This document shows positions 1 through 6,012 of a DNA stretch of 11,994 nt, piece after piece. The stretch lies in the NCBI GenBank assembly GCA_947305675.1, contig CAMZED010000043.1:1-11994 (forward strand), read 5' to 3'. Position 1 is the first letter of the stretch. Each line of letters opens with the position of its first letter. The notes below the pieces were generated by a model. The model was given only the letters and a program-made list of their open reading frames with translations. It did no database searches and was not told where the DNA came from. The position numbers and the translations under genes were made by a program. The DNA is from an uncultured Clostridia bacterium. Lineage in GTDB: Bacteria > Bacillota > Clostridia > Oscillospirales > CAG-382.

Positions 1-1653
1 ACGGTCGAGGGCGAAAAGGAGCCGGTCAAGGGCTACGTTACGGTGAAGCTCTATCTCGAAGGGATCACGGTCGCCTCCACGCAGGAGGGCAAAAAGAACA
101 ACGTGAAATACGTCCGCGTTCAGGCGTATGAAAAGGAACACGTCGGCGATCTCGACAGGAAGTGGCAGGTCAGTCAGATCAAATTCACGCTCGCGGTGAT
201 CGGCAAGGACAAGGCGATCATCGATCCCGGCGAGGCGAAATACAAATTCGAGAAGCTCAAGGGCGCAGGCGGTCTCGGTATGCGCGCGGACAAGGAGCAG
301 AACCTCGCCGAAAAATACGAGTACAAAGAAGTGTACGGCGAAATGAACGGCAAGTTCACGTACGAGTTCGAGCCGAACGCCAACCTCGCCGAGCCGGACG
401 ACGGCACGTTTATGATGGTGCTTCTTCCGGTGTCCTGCAAATATGACGGCACAACCTACGAAGCAGAGATACCTCTTCGTCTGCGCGGCAAGGATCTCGA
501 TCCGATGGCGGCGTGGGAGAAGGAATACAAGGATCTCACGGAGAGAGTGGAGAAATTCGCTCTGCCCGAAAACAAGGAGTACTGGGTCAAGAAAATCACC
601 GAGCTGGCGTATGACGATCCCAAATGCTCCGTCGAGGAGCTGCGCCTGACGAGCAAGTACCTCATCCGCCAGTACATGCGCTACTGGACGATCGAGAGCA
701 TGAAATACCGGGATGAAGCGGCCGTCTACGACGTGATCGTCGATTATCTCGAATGGGCGAAATTCTTCGGCGACTGCGCGTTTTCGATTCTTGTGAACAT
801 GTATGCCGGCCCGGTCGCCGAGGCGATCATCTCCCCGACGAAGGACTTTCTCGCCGGCGCCATCGGCGAGACGATGGCGGCGTGGGTCCGCGGCCAATCG
901 GTAGATGTAGACAAATTCGAGTTTTCCAAGAATGTGGCGGCTGCGGGAGACAACCTCGTCTCGGGTCAGATCAGCCTGACGAGCTGGAAGCAGGCGGCGG
1001 CGACGCTCGGATGCTATTTCGCCTATGCATCGATCAAGAATTTCATTCTCACGCTGCGTGAGGGGAACAAGTTTGATCTGTACGGAGCCATCATCAAGGG
1101 CTTTTCCGACATGACCTCGGCAGGGCTGAAGGCGGCGGCGGGGCACCTGTTCGATTCGTGGCTGAAGAGCTGCCCGAAGTTCCGCGCGAAGATCAGCGCG
1201 TGGTGCGGCTCGTTCGTCACCAAGCATCTTGGCGCAAGCGCCTCGCTGCTGGATCTGCGCGCTGTGGACGGCCTGACCCGCACTGAGATCCTCCGCAAGT
1301 ACCTGGATGGCCTCTTCGGAATGGCGATCGACAAACTGATCGAGAAGGACGGCGAGATCCACGACAAATTCATCTCGTCCGAGACCGGCTTTGAATTCGA
1401 CGCAAACGGTCATCTGATCGTTCAGATCTTCTTCGAGGTCGCCGAGCATCATTACGACTGCACGGTCGATGTGACGAAGGCGCTGGCAAACGCGGCCGGG
1501 ACGGTCGCCGGTCTCGGCACCGGCGGTGTCGGCAGCAACTCGTTCAGCGATTTCTTCCTCTTCATCTATGAGGAATTGTTCGGTGCGATCCCGTCTGCAG
1601 CGGCCGTGATCGCCGCGCCGGTGGATCCGCCTCTACCCCCGGCAAAGGATTAA
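1..1653 (+). CDS. C-terminal part of unrecognised beta/alpha protein (5' end outside window)
   Basis: I do not recognise this family. The frame is open from base 1, so the first GTG (43) is probably internal and the gene starts upstream; about 550 residues are visible. Counting from base 1, residues 1-160 look like beta-sandwich (Ig-like) repeats with alternating hydrophobic and charged strands. From about 165 (a DPMAAWEKEY stretch) it becomes helical and rich in Glu, Lys and Tyr. Two long hydrophobic stretches (about 245-300 and 326-352) are rich in Ala, Gly and Phe but are not clean membrane helices. The tail is Pro-rich (PPLPPAKD). It is the first visible gene of an operon, with 12 nt before the next gene. 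By analogy with the 2651-5245 gene it may carry an N-terminal zinc ribbon and membrane anchor upstream, but that is inference. Codon use is GC-rich, with ATA nearly absent. Confidence 0.85.
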   Translation, partial: TVEGEKEPVKGYVTVKLYLEGITVASTQEGKKNNVKYVRVQAYEKEHVGDLDRKWQVSQIKFTLAVIGKDKAIIDPGEAKYKFEKLKGAGGLGMRADKEQNLAEKYEYKEVYGEMNGKFTYEFEPNANLAEPDDGTFMMVLLPVSCKYDGTTYEAEIPLRLRGKDLDPMAAWEKEYKDLTERVEKFALPENKEYWVKKITELAYDDPKCSVEELRLTSKYLIRQYMRYWTIESMKYRDEAAVYDVIVDYLEWAKFFGDCAFSILVNMYAGPVAEAIISPTKDFLAGAIGETMAAWVRGQSVDVDKFEFSKNVAAAGDNLVSGQISLTSWKQAAATLGCYFAYASIKNFILTLREGNKFDLYGAIIKGFSDMTSAGLKAAAGHLFDSWLKSCPKFRAKISAWCGSFVTKHLGASASLLDLRAVDGLTRTEILRKYLDGLFGMAIDKLIEKDGEIHDKFISSETGFEFDANGHLIVQIFFEVAEHHYDCTVDVTKALANAAGTVAGLGTGGVGSNSFSDFFLFIYEELFGAIPSAAAVIAAPVDPPLPPAKD

Positions 1654-1665
1654 GGAGAAAACGCT

Positions 1666-2007
1666 ATGTCAAGATTCTGTCCAAACTGCGGTACTCCACT
1701 GAATGAAGGAACAAAATTCTGCCCGAACTGCGGAGCGGCGACCGCCGCTCCCGCGCCGGCACAGCAGAATGTAACGCAATATACCGCGCCTGTATATGGG
1801 GCGCCTGCCCGGGCCGGAAACGGCGCGGTGAGGCAGGGCATTCCCGCGCCTGGATTTTCCGACAGGGTGAATCATCCGCAGTTCCGTTTCCCGTATGAAT
1901 TATACGATAAATCCCGCGCTCCGTATATCGCCTGCGTGAGCTGCGGAACAAAGAATCCCGTAGAGGCCGACAGGTGCAAAAAATGCACTCTGCCTCTGTT
2001 AAAGTGA
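1666..2007 (+). CDS. Small double zinc-ribbon protein
   Basis: This 113-aa protein has a zinc ribbon at each end. The N-terminal one has Cys5, Cys8, Cys19 and Cys22 (CPNCG...CPNCG). The C-terminal one has Cys90, Cys93, Cys104 and Cys107 (CVSCG...CKKC). Both show the same CxxC-10-CxxC spacing, which fits four-Cys zinc binding. The middle (about 24-65) is Ala/Pro/Gln/Gly-rich and probably disordered. No signal peptide or membrane helix is visible, so it is likely cytoplasmic. The start is set by AAGGAG at 1652-1657, 8 nt before the ATG. It sits 12 nt after the previous stop and 11 nt before the next start, so it is co-transcribed. A role as adaptor or partner of the membrane proteins beside it is plausible but is inference. 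Zinc ribbons of this type are common and do not define a function. Confidence 0.9.
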   Translation: MSRFCPNCGTPLNEGTKFCPNCGAATAAPAPAQQNVTQYTAPVYGAPARAGNGAVRQGIPAPGFSDRVNHPQFRFPYELYDKSRAPYIACVSCGTKNPVEADRCKKCTLPLLK

Positions 2008-2018
2008 GGGTAAGACAC

Positions 2019-2636
2019 ATGAAAGAAAACAAAACCCAGAACACCCGCGTTACTCTCTGCGACGATGGGAAATACCGCTGGACGTATGAAATGAGCCTAT
2101 TCAAGAACCCAACGATATTCTTGCTCATTTGGAAGATATTTTTCTTTATATTCCTTGGTGTTTTTGTCGTTGTGAATATTTCAGACTTTATCAATTGGGG
2201 CCCTGAAAAAGCGCTTGAAAACCTGCCGATTTTGGGATATTTACTTTTAGGAATGACCGCCGTTGTAGGTTTGGGGTATCTTATATACGCCGCAATAATG
2301 GGCGGAAAATATATTGTCGAGTTTGAAATGGACGAAAAAGGCGTCAATCACAAACAAATCGCGTCTCAGGCAAAAAAGGCGAAGAAACTCGGTCGTGCGA
2401 CAATGATCGCCGGCGCGGCGTCGGGCAGGATCGGAACGGTCGGCGCCGGGATGAACGCCCAACGCACGGAGATGTATTCCGAATTTGCAAAAGTCCGGAA
2501 GGTCAAATCCTATCCCCGCCGCCACGTGATCAAGGTAAAGGAAACGCTGGAGCATAACCAGATCTACGCGGCAGACGAGGATTTTGCGTTCGTGCAGCAG
2601 TATATCCTTTCGCGCTGTCCCAACGCCAAACAGTAA
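2019..2636 (+). CDS. Membrane protein with two TM helices and a cytoplasmic C-terminal domain
   Basis: 205 aa. Two hydrophobic helices are visible at about 32-54 (rich in Phe, Ile, Leu) and 70-94, separated by a short loop, so both ends should lie in the cytoplasm. The C-terminal part (95-205) mixes strands and helices. It includes a basic KKAKKLGRATM stretch, a Gly/Ala-rich turn, and a YPRRHVIKVKE strand followed by a final helix. This resembles small membrane proteins seen beside or fused to zinc ribbons in Clostridia, possibly with a PH-like C-terminal domain; this is from memory and unverified. The frame is open upstream into the previous gene (ATG at 1974), but the ATG at 2019 is preferred because GAGGG (2006-2010) lies 8 nt before it and the gene then follows the previous stop by 11 nt. 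The membrane segment is AT-richer than its neighbours. Confidence 0.85.
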   Translation: MKENKTQNTRVTLCDDGKYRWTYEMSLFKNPTIFLLIWKIFFFIFLGVFVVVNISDFINWGPEKALENLPILGYLLLGMTAVVGLGYLIYAAIMGGKYIVEFEMDEKGVNHKQIASQAKKAKKLGRATMIAGAASGRIGTVGAGMNAQRTEMYSEFAKVRKVKSYPRRHVIKVKETLEHNQIYAADEDFAFVQQYILSRCPNAKQ

Positions 2637-2650
2637 AGGAGCAACGAGAT

Positions 2651-5245
2651 ATGGCTAAGTTTTGTCAAAATTGTGGATCCCCGCTCGGAGAGGGAGTCAG
2701 ATTCTGCCCCTCCTGCGGTTCATCCGTCCCGCAGGCGGCGCAGCCGCAGCAGCCGAAGAGTTCTCCCGATCCGCAGCCGCAGCGGCAGGCGGATCCGCAG
2801 CCGCACTCATACACTCCGCGGCCGCAGGTGCAGATCCCGGAGCAGTTTGCGCAGCGGAATGCGGCAAGAGCGCAGCGGAACGCGGCGAGAGCGCAGCGGC
2901 AGGCGTCCGCCTATCAGCAGCCCGCGCGGCAGCAGGCGTCCGCCTATCAGCAGCCCGCCGCACCGGCCGCCAAAAAGAAGGGCAAGGGCGGGCTTGCCGC
3001 CGTGTCGCTTCTGCTCGTGGCGGCGATCGTTGTCGGGATCTTCGGATTCAGGAACGGCGGCTGGTTCCGCGGCGGCAATGAGCCGAAGCCCGAGTTCGGG
3101 AAGGTGCAGGCCTCGGAGAAAGGGAGCGTCAGCGTGGAGTCGCCGGCGATCACACTTTGCGGCGTGACGGTCGACGTGGATACACTGATGTTGGAGTCGT
3201 CCGGCAAGCGCGACGTTTCCGTCTCGGTCTATGAAAGCGGAACGGAGGCGGACGGAACGCGCTACGAGGCGTACGAGCTGGAGATGGGCAATCACGAAGA
3301 TTTTTGCGTTCCCGTAGCGGTCACCTTTCCCTGCCGCGTCCAGTCCGGCACGGACGTTATCGTCGAGCACTACAAAGACGGGAATTGGATGCCGCTGCTC
3401 ACGTTCGTAAACGAAGAAGCCGGCACGGCGACGGCGTATTTCGGTAGTTTTTCTCCGGCGCGGGTCACGTACCGGCCGGTCGGATCGAACCCCTCGCTCT
3501 ACAAGGTCGTCGCGGATGAGGATAACCCCTATCTGCTCACGCTTGCGGTGGTGTCAAACTACTGGAACATACTGCAGCGCACCAATCCGGCCGAGTTTTC
3601 GGACGAGGTGACCGCCTTTATCGACGATCCGGAGAACTACGCGGTCAAAATGCCGACGCTCGACCCCAATATGAACGCGAAGGCCGCGTATCAGGCGTTC
3701 ACGGAAACGAATACCATGTGGACGTTCTGCGACGCCATGATCAACCTCGGCATCGACTCGCTGCCTCCCGCCTCGCAGAGCCGCGCGGTCAGTTTTATGA
3801 TCGACCACTCCGGCGAGCTCGGCAACGCCATGAACGCGATCCCCTTCCTCGCCATGGCGGCGCAGGTTGGCATGGATCTGAACAGCACGGACAAGGACCG
3901 GACGCAAACGGCGGGCTATAATCTTTACAAAAATATGCTCGGCAGCAGCGGCACGGTATATTCCCTTACGACCGGCTACAGCCACGTTGGATTTACACTT
4001 GCTTTCGTCGGCGTTGCGCTGATGGGCATGGAAATCGACTATTTCGTTGACGCGGCGAAAAGCGAGCAGGCCGAAAACGTCAGCGCGGTCTTCAACGCCT
4101 ATTATACCAAGGTCGAGCCGTTTGACAGTGATCACTGGTACCGGGTGTTCGAGGAGGCCTACTGGCACAGCAACGGAGACGCGGACGCCGCCATGCGCGA
4201 GATCAAAAAAGCGGTGGACGAGTACTGCGAGAAGTTCTGGCGGGAGGTCTACGACGAGACGAACGCGGACATCCTGTTCGCGGCTTCCTCCGCCGGATAC
4301 AAAAACGTTTTCTTCAACGCAACGTCGGATCAGAAGGCTGCGCTCACCGAACAGCAGAAGGCGAAGGTGTGGCACCTGATCGAGACCGAAGCGATGCCGA
4401 AGATCCAGAGATTCCTGATCGAACGCCTCCAGGAAAAGGCTCTCGCCGAGCTGACAAAGGCGACGGAGACCTACAACAAGACGCTCAGTTTTACGATACA
4501 GGAGTCCGTCGATCAGCAGAGCACCGAGAACACGAAATACCAGGGCTGCACGGTCTGCTTCGGCAGCGAGGGCAAACCGATTCCCGATCTTTACTGGAAC
4601 GTCCCGGAAGGCAGTGATTACGACGACGGCTGGGACGTCGACTACGAATGTACCGTGCTCGGCTTTCTGAAAATGGGGATGCCGAACCAGGTGCTGGTTT
4701 ACAAGAACGAATCGGATTACAAGAGCGGCGCGGCGCCGATCGCCGTGAAGGACTTTACCGCCAAAACGGACGGCGACCGCCAGACGACGGTGGAGCTCGG
4801 CAATACCTCTACCGGCGCGGACTGGCTGAACGGCGCGTGGAGCTACGCCAGCTACGACGGCGAGGGCGGCGCGTTTTCCGGCTTCCACAGTCAAGCCAAC
4901 AGGATTACAATCATTGACGCGGACACGCTGCTGTACGAGTCCTATTATTACGGCGATCCCGCTCATCCCGACTGGAAGTCCGGGGTGGATTACGCCTTTG
5001 AACGCAAATACACCGTCGATCCGAAGACCGGCGCGATCCTGATCGAAAAAACCGAAACGGGGATCATCTACGGCAACCTGTACGGAAAAGTGGGGGACGA
5101 ACCGTATCTCGACCCGACGAAGATCGAACGACTTCCGGAAAAAGACAAGCTCACCGGCTATCCCGCGGTAAGATTTACGTATAATCCCGGCACCAGCGAA
5201 GAGTATGTGGGGAATCTCCGCTATAACCGCGAAGCGGGGAACTGA
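2651..5245 (+). CDS. Zinc-ribbon, single-pass membrane protein with large extracytoplasmic region
   Basis: 864 aa. The start is supported by AAAGGAG (2635-2641), 9 nt before the ATG. In order: a zinc ribbon with Cys5, Cys8, Cys19 and Cys22; a Gln/Pro/Ala/Arg-rich linker (about 28-107) with in-frame tandem repeats; a KKKGKGG basic flank; and one membrane helix (about 113-133). By the positive-inside rule the ribbon is cytoplasmic and about 725 residues are outside. Residues about 155-280 form a beta domain whose pattern (PVAVTFPC..., GNWMPLLT, then a Phe/Ser-rich end strand) recalls ZU5-like domains; this is an eye-level guess. Residues about 280-620 are mainly helical. The last ~140 residues are beta-rich and start near a GAW motif (728-730). 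It is the last gene of the operon. A sensor or envelope-assembly role is possible, but no catalytic motif is visible. Confidence 0.9.
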   Translation: MAKFCQNCGSPLGEGVRFCPSCGSSVPQAAQPQQPKSSPDPQPQRQADPQPHSYTPRPQVQIPEQFAQRNAARAQRNAARAQRQASAYQQPARQQASAYQQPAAPAAKKKGKGGLAAVSLLLVAAIVVGIFGFRNGGWFRGGNEPKPEFGKVQASEKGSVSVESPAITLCGVTVDVDTLMLESSGKRDVSVSVYESGTEADGTRYEAYELEMGNHEDFCVPVAVTFPCRVQSGTDVIVEHYKDGNWMPLLTFVNEEAGTATAYFGSFSPARVTYRPVGSNPSLYKVVADEDNPYLLTLAVVSNYWNILQRTNPAEFSDEVTAFIDDPENYAVKMPTLDPNMNAKAAYQAFTETNTMWTFCDAMINLGIDSLPPASQSRAVSFMIDHSGELGNAMNAIPFLAMAAQVGMDLNSTDKDRTQTAGYNLYKNMLGSSGTVYSLTTGYSHVGFTLAFVGVALMGMEIDYFVDAAKSEQAENVSAVFNAYYTKVEPFDSDHWYRVFEEAYWHSNGDADAAMREIKKAVDEYCEKFWREVYDETNADILFAASSAGYKNVFFNATSDQKAALTEQQKAKVWHLIETEAMPKIQRFLIERLQEKALAELTKATETYNKTLSFTIQESVDQQSTENTKYQGCTVCFGSEGKPIPDLYWNVPEGSDYDDGWDVDYECTVLGFLKMGMPNQVLVYKNESDYKSGAAPIAVKDFTAKTDGDRQTTVELGNTSTGADWLNGAWSYASYDGEGGAFSGFHSQANRITIIDADTLLYESYYYGDPAHPDWKSGVDYAFERKYTVDPKTGAILIEKTETGIIYGNLYGKVGDEPYLDPTKIERLPEKDKLTGYPAVRFTYNPGTSEEYVGNLRYNREAGN
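2852..2893 (+). repeat. Two tandem 21-bp coding repeats (QRNAARA)
   Basis: Two adjacent in-frame copies (2852-2872, 2873-2893) encode QRNAARA twice, at residues 68-74 and 75-81 of the linker, with a third partial copy (QR) following. The DNA copies differ at three third-codon positions. They lie in the cytoplasmic linker between zinc ribbon and membrane helix, so copy number could change linker length. Confidence 0.85.
2900..2965 (+). repeat. Two tandem 33-bp coding repeats (QASAYQQPA...)
   Basis: The copies are at 2900-2932 and 2933-2965. The first 26 bases of each are identical, and the frame is kept: 11 residues per copy, starting QASAYQQPA, at residues 84-94 and 95-105. Near-identity at the DNA level suggests a recent duplication by slippage or recombination. 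The repeat lies just before the basic flank of the membrane helix. Confidence 0.9.
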
Positions 5246-5263
5246 AAGGCCGTTTAGGCAAAC

Positions 5264-5302
5264 AAAAAACGCGCAGCCCCGCCGGGACGTTTCCGTCCCG
5301 GC
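5264..5302 (-). terminator. Hairpin with GAAA loop; possible minus-strand terminator
   Basis: A perfect 9-bp stem (5281-5289 with 5294-5302) encloses a 4-nt loop. Read on the minus strand the loop is GAAA, a GNRA tetraloop closed by C/G pairs, and a run of six T follows (5269-5264). Eleven bases separate stem and T-run; a short outer AGCC/GGCT pairing would narrow this gap. On the + strand the loop is TTTC and no T-run follows, so it is a poorer terminator for the 2651-5245 gene, although it lies only 36 nt after that stop. It could end transcripts from the minus-strand ORF at 5480-5599. Confidence 0.45.
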
Positions 5303-5310
5303 ACCGGCTC

Positions 5311-5526
5311 GTCGCAAAAGCGCGCGGCGGTCAGGGCACCGCTTACGGCTACTTTAAAGCCATGGCGGTTCCGCTTGTCTTCGGCGTCGGAATCGGCGTA
5401 GTTGCGGCGGTCGGCAGAGGCGCTTCCAAAGCGATCGCTGCGGCGGCGAAAAAACTCGCTTCCGCGCAGGCGGAACAACCTACACACAGCCGTCCCCGTC
5501 AATGGCTTGCTTGCGGTATTCATTGA
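5311..5526 (+). pseudogene. Probable gene remnant with one hydrophobic segment
   Basis: A + strand frame, open from 5227 to the TGA at 5524-5526, encodes a protein-like stretch. It contains GQGTAYGYFKAM, then a hydrophobic segment rich in Val, Gly and Ala (about 5365-5405), then an Ala/Lys-rich helix (SKAIAAAAKKL). The only ATG (5362) has no Shine-Dalgarno, so I read it as an internal piece of a lost gene. From about 5480 it runs antisense to the small minus-strand ORF and stops looking protein-like, which suggests a join there. The alternative is a chance open frame in GC-rich DNA. The parent gene is not recognised. Confidence 0.35.
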
Positions 5527-5599
5527 TCCCCTTGACCAGAGCACGCCATTCAAAGTCGTCCGGTACAATGTGCCTCTTAGGTTGCTTTACGTATTTCAT
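5480..5599 (-). CDS. Small 39-aa ORF with strong Shine-Dalgarno, possibly a truncated gene
   Basis: On the minus strand an ATG (5599-5597) opens 39 codons ending in TAG (5482-5480). It is preceded by AAAGGAGG, a full-consensus Shine-Dalgarno, 10 nt upstream. The product starts MKYVKQPKRHIVPDDFEW and ends DGDGCV. It is charged, with a basic N-terminus, no membrane segment and a single Cys. No family is recognised. Either it is a genuine small protein or it is the surviving N-terminus of a longer gene cut near 5480, where it meets the tail of the + strand remnant. The ribosome binding site is much better than chance, so initiation of translation here is credible. A clear minus-strand promoter is not visible; a TATAAA-like box near 5670 lacks a good -35. 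Confidence 0.55.
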   Translation of the reverse strand: MKYVKQPKRHIVPDDFEWRALVKGINEYRKQAIDGDGCV

Positions 5600-5680
5600 A
5601 GCGTTCCCGCCTCCTTTCGCCCATATTGCAACGTAGTTGAGCGGAAAAGACGAATGTGCGGAATGTATTTATAAACAGAA

Positions 5681-5716
5681 AAATACCGGGACTGCATTGC
5701 TGTAATCTCGGTATTT
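5681..5716. terminator. AT-rich hairpin, possible bidirectional or minus-strand terminator
   Basis: AAATACCGGGA (5681-5691) pairs with TCTCGGTATTT (5706-5716) over 11 bp with one G-U wobble. The loop is 14 nt. On the minus strand the 3' arm runs into TTTTTCTGTTT, and on the + strand into TTTCTCTT. This is the look of a weak intrinsic terminator. It lies between the small minus-strand ORF and the terminator at 5820, and I see no convincing gene that it would serve. Confidence 0.4.
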
Positions 5717-5819
5717 CTCTTGCCCTGCGGATGCTCGGTTCTCCTTGTTTCAGTAACTGTCCTTAAGAACACTCTGCTTTCGCAAGTGATTTTTTCAACT
5801 ATATTCGACCTTCAGGCTG

Positions 5820-5850
5820 AGCGCGTCCCGCACGGGGACGCGCTGTTTTG
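5820..5850 (+). terminator. Rho-independent terminator
   Basis: AGCGCGTCCC (5820-5829) pairs perfectly with GGGACGCGCT (5835-5844): a 10-bp GC-rich stem with a 5-nt loop, followed by GTTTTGTTGT. The T-tract on the + strand only gives the direction. It lies about 75 bases before the promoter at 5920, so it would insulate the right operon from read-through from the left. Confidence 0.75.
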
Positions 5851-5900
5851 TTGTAACGGGGGGATCGAACGGGCGTTGTAACGGGAGGATCGGACGGGCG
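5851..5900. repeat. Two tandem 25-bp repeats upstream of the promoter
   Basis: The copies at 5851-5875 and 5876-5900 (each starting TTGTAACGGG and ending ACGGGCG) match at 23 of 25 positions and abut without a gap. They end 19 bases before the -35 box, where an activator commonly binds. The 25-bp period is about two and a half DNA turns, so the copies would face different sides of the helix. They may be regulatory sites or just a local duplication. Confidence 0.8.
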
Positions 5901-5904
5901 CGGT

Positions 5905-5918
5905 AACAATTAATTGTT
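5905..5918. promoter_or_regulatory. 14-bp perfect palindrome abutting the -35 box (candidate operator)
   Basis: AACAATTAATTGTT is a perfect inverted repeat of two 7-bp arms with no spacer. It ends one base before the TTGCAT -35 box. Its position and symmetry fit binding of a dimeric regulator, or an AT-rich UP element; the sequence cannot tell these apart. No regulator gene that would bind it is recognised in the window. Confidence 0.5.
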
Positions 5919-5919
5919 C

Positions 5920-5948
5920 TTGCATTTTCCGGCGGTGTGTTGTATAAT
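5920..5948 (+). promoter_or_regulatory. sigma70/sigmaA-type promoter of the phosphatase operon
   Basis: TTGCAT (5920-5925), a 17-bp spacer and a perfect TATAAT (5943-5948) give a near-consensus housekeeping promoter. The expected start is near 5955, giving a leader of about 58 nt before the ATG at 6013. The leader can form a short CCGGG/CCCGG stem (5976-5980 with 5990-5994) just upstream of the GAGGTGG ribosome binding site. Being close to consensus, it should be active unless the flanking palindrome or repeats bind a repressor. Confidence 0.85.
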
Positions 5949-6012
5949 GGATCAAACATAAGAAGTCCGGCTTGTCCGGGCGCCGCATACCCGGCAATTT
6001 GAGGTGGTCAAT

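Larger units (their letters stand above)
5246..6012. other. Intergenic region between the two operons
   Basis: This region of about 770 bases lacks a main gene. From left to right it holds a GC-rich hairpin (5281-5302), a probable + strand coding remnant (5311-5526), a small minus-strand ORF (5480-5599), an AT-rich hairpin (5681-5716), a + strand terminator (5820-5850), a 25-bp tandem repeat (5851-5900), a palindrome (5905-5918) and a promoter (5920-5948). I see nothing I can name in 5600-5680 or 5717-5819. The mixed content and the change in codon use across it suggest a rearrangement boundary; this is inference. Confidence 0.6.

Noticed and set aside
1974..2018. Longer start for the two-helix membrane protein
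   Set aside because: It would overlap the zinc-ribbon gene by 34 bases without a ribosome binding site; ATG 2019 has one.
2852..2965. Short repeats as a possible CRISPR array
   Set aside because: The units abut without spacers, keep the reading frame and encode a low-complexity linker.
3554..5317. 587-codon open frame on the minus strand
   Set aside because: It lies antisense to the zinc-ribbon membrane protein. The product is Arg/Val/His-rich with no family pattern or good ribosome binding site. Long antisense frames are expected in GC-rich genes.
5254..5568. 104-codon minus-strand frame in the intergenic region
   Set aside because: It passes through the hairpin, has no Shine-Dalgarno, and overlaps two better candidates.
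5402..5674. 90-codon + strand frame in the intergenic region
   Set aside because: The Arg-rich product has no ribosome binding site and runs antisense to the small ORF with the strong Shine-Dalgarno.
5597..5813. Minus-strand frame of about 70 codons whose TGA overlaps the ATG of the small ORF
   Set aside because: It runs through the 5681-5716 hairpin, lacks a supported start, and its product has no protein-like pattern.
6004..6012. GTG start for the phosphatase
   Set aside because: It would lie inside the GAGGTGG ribosome binding site that serves ATG 6013.
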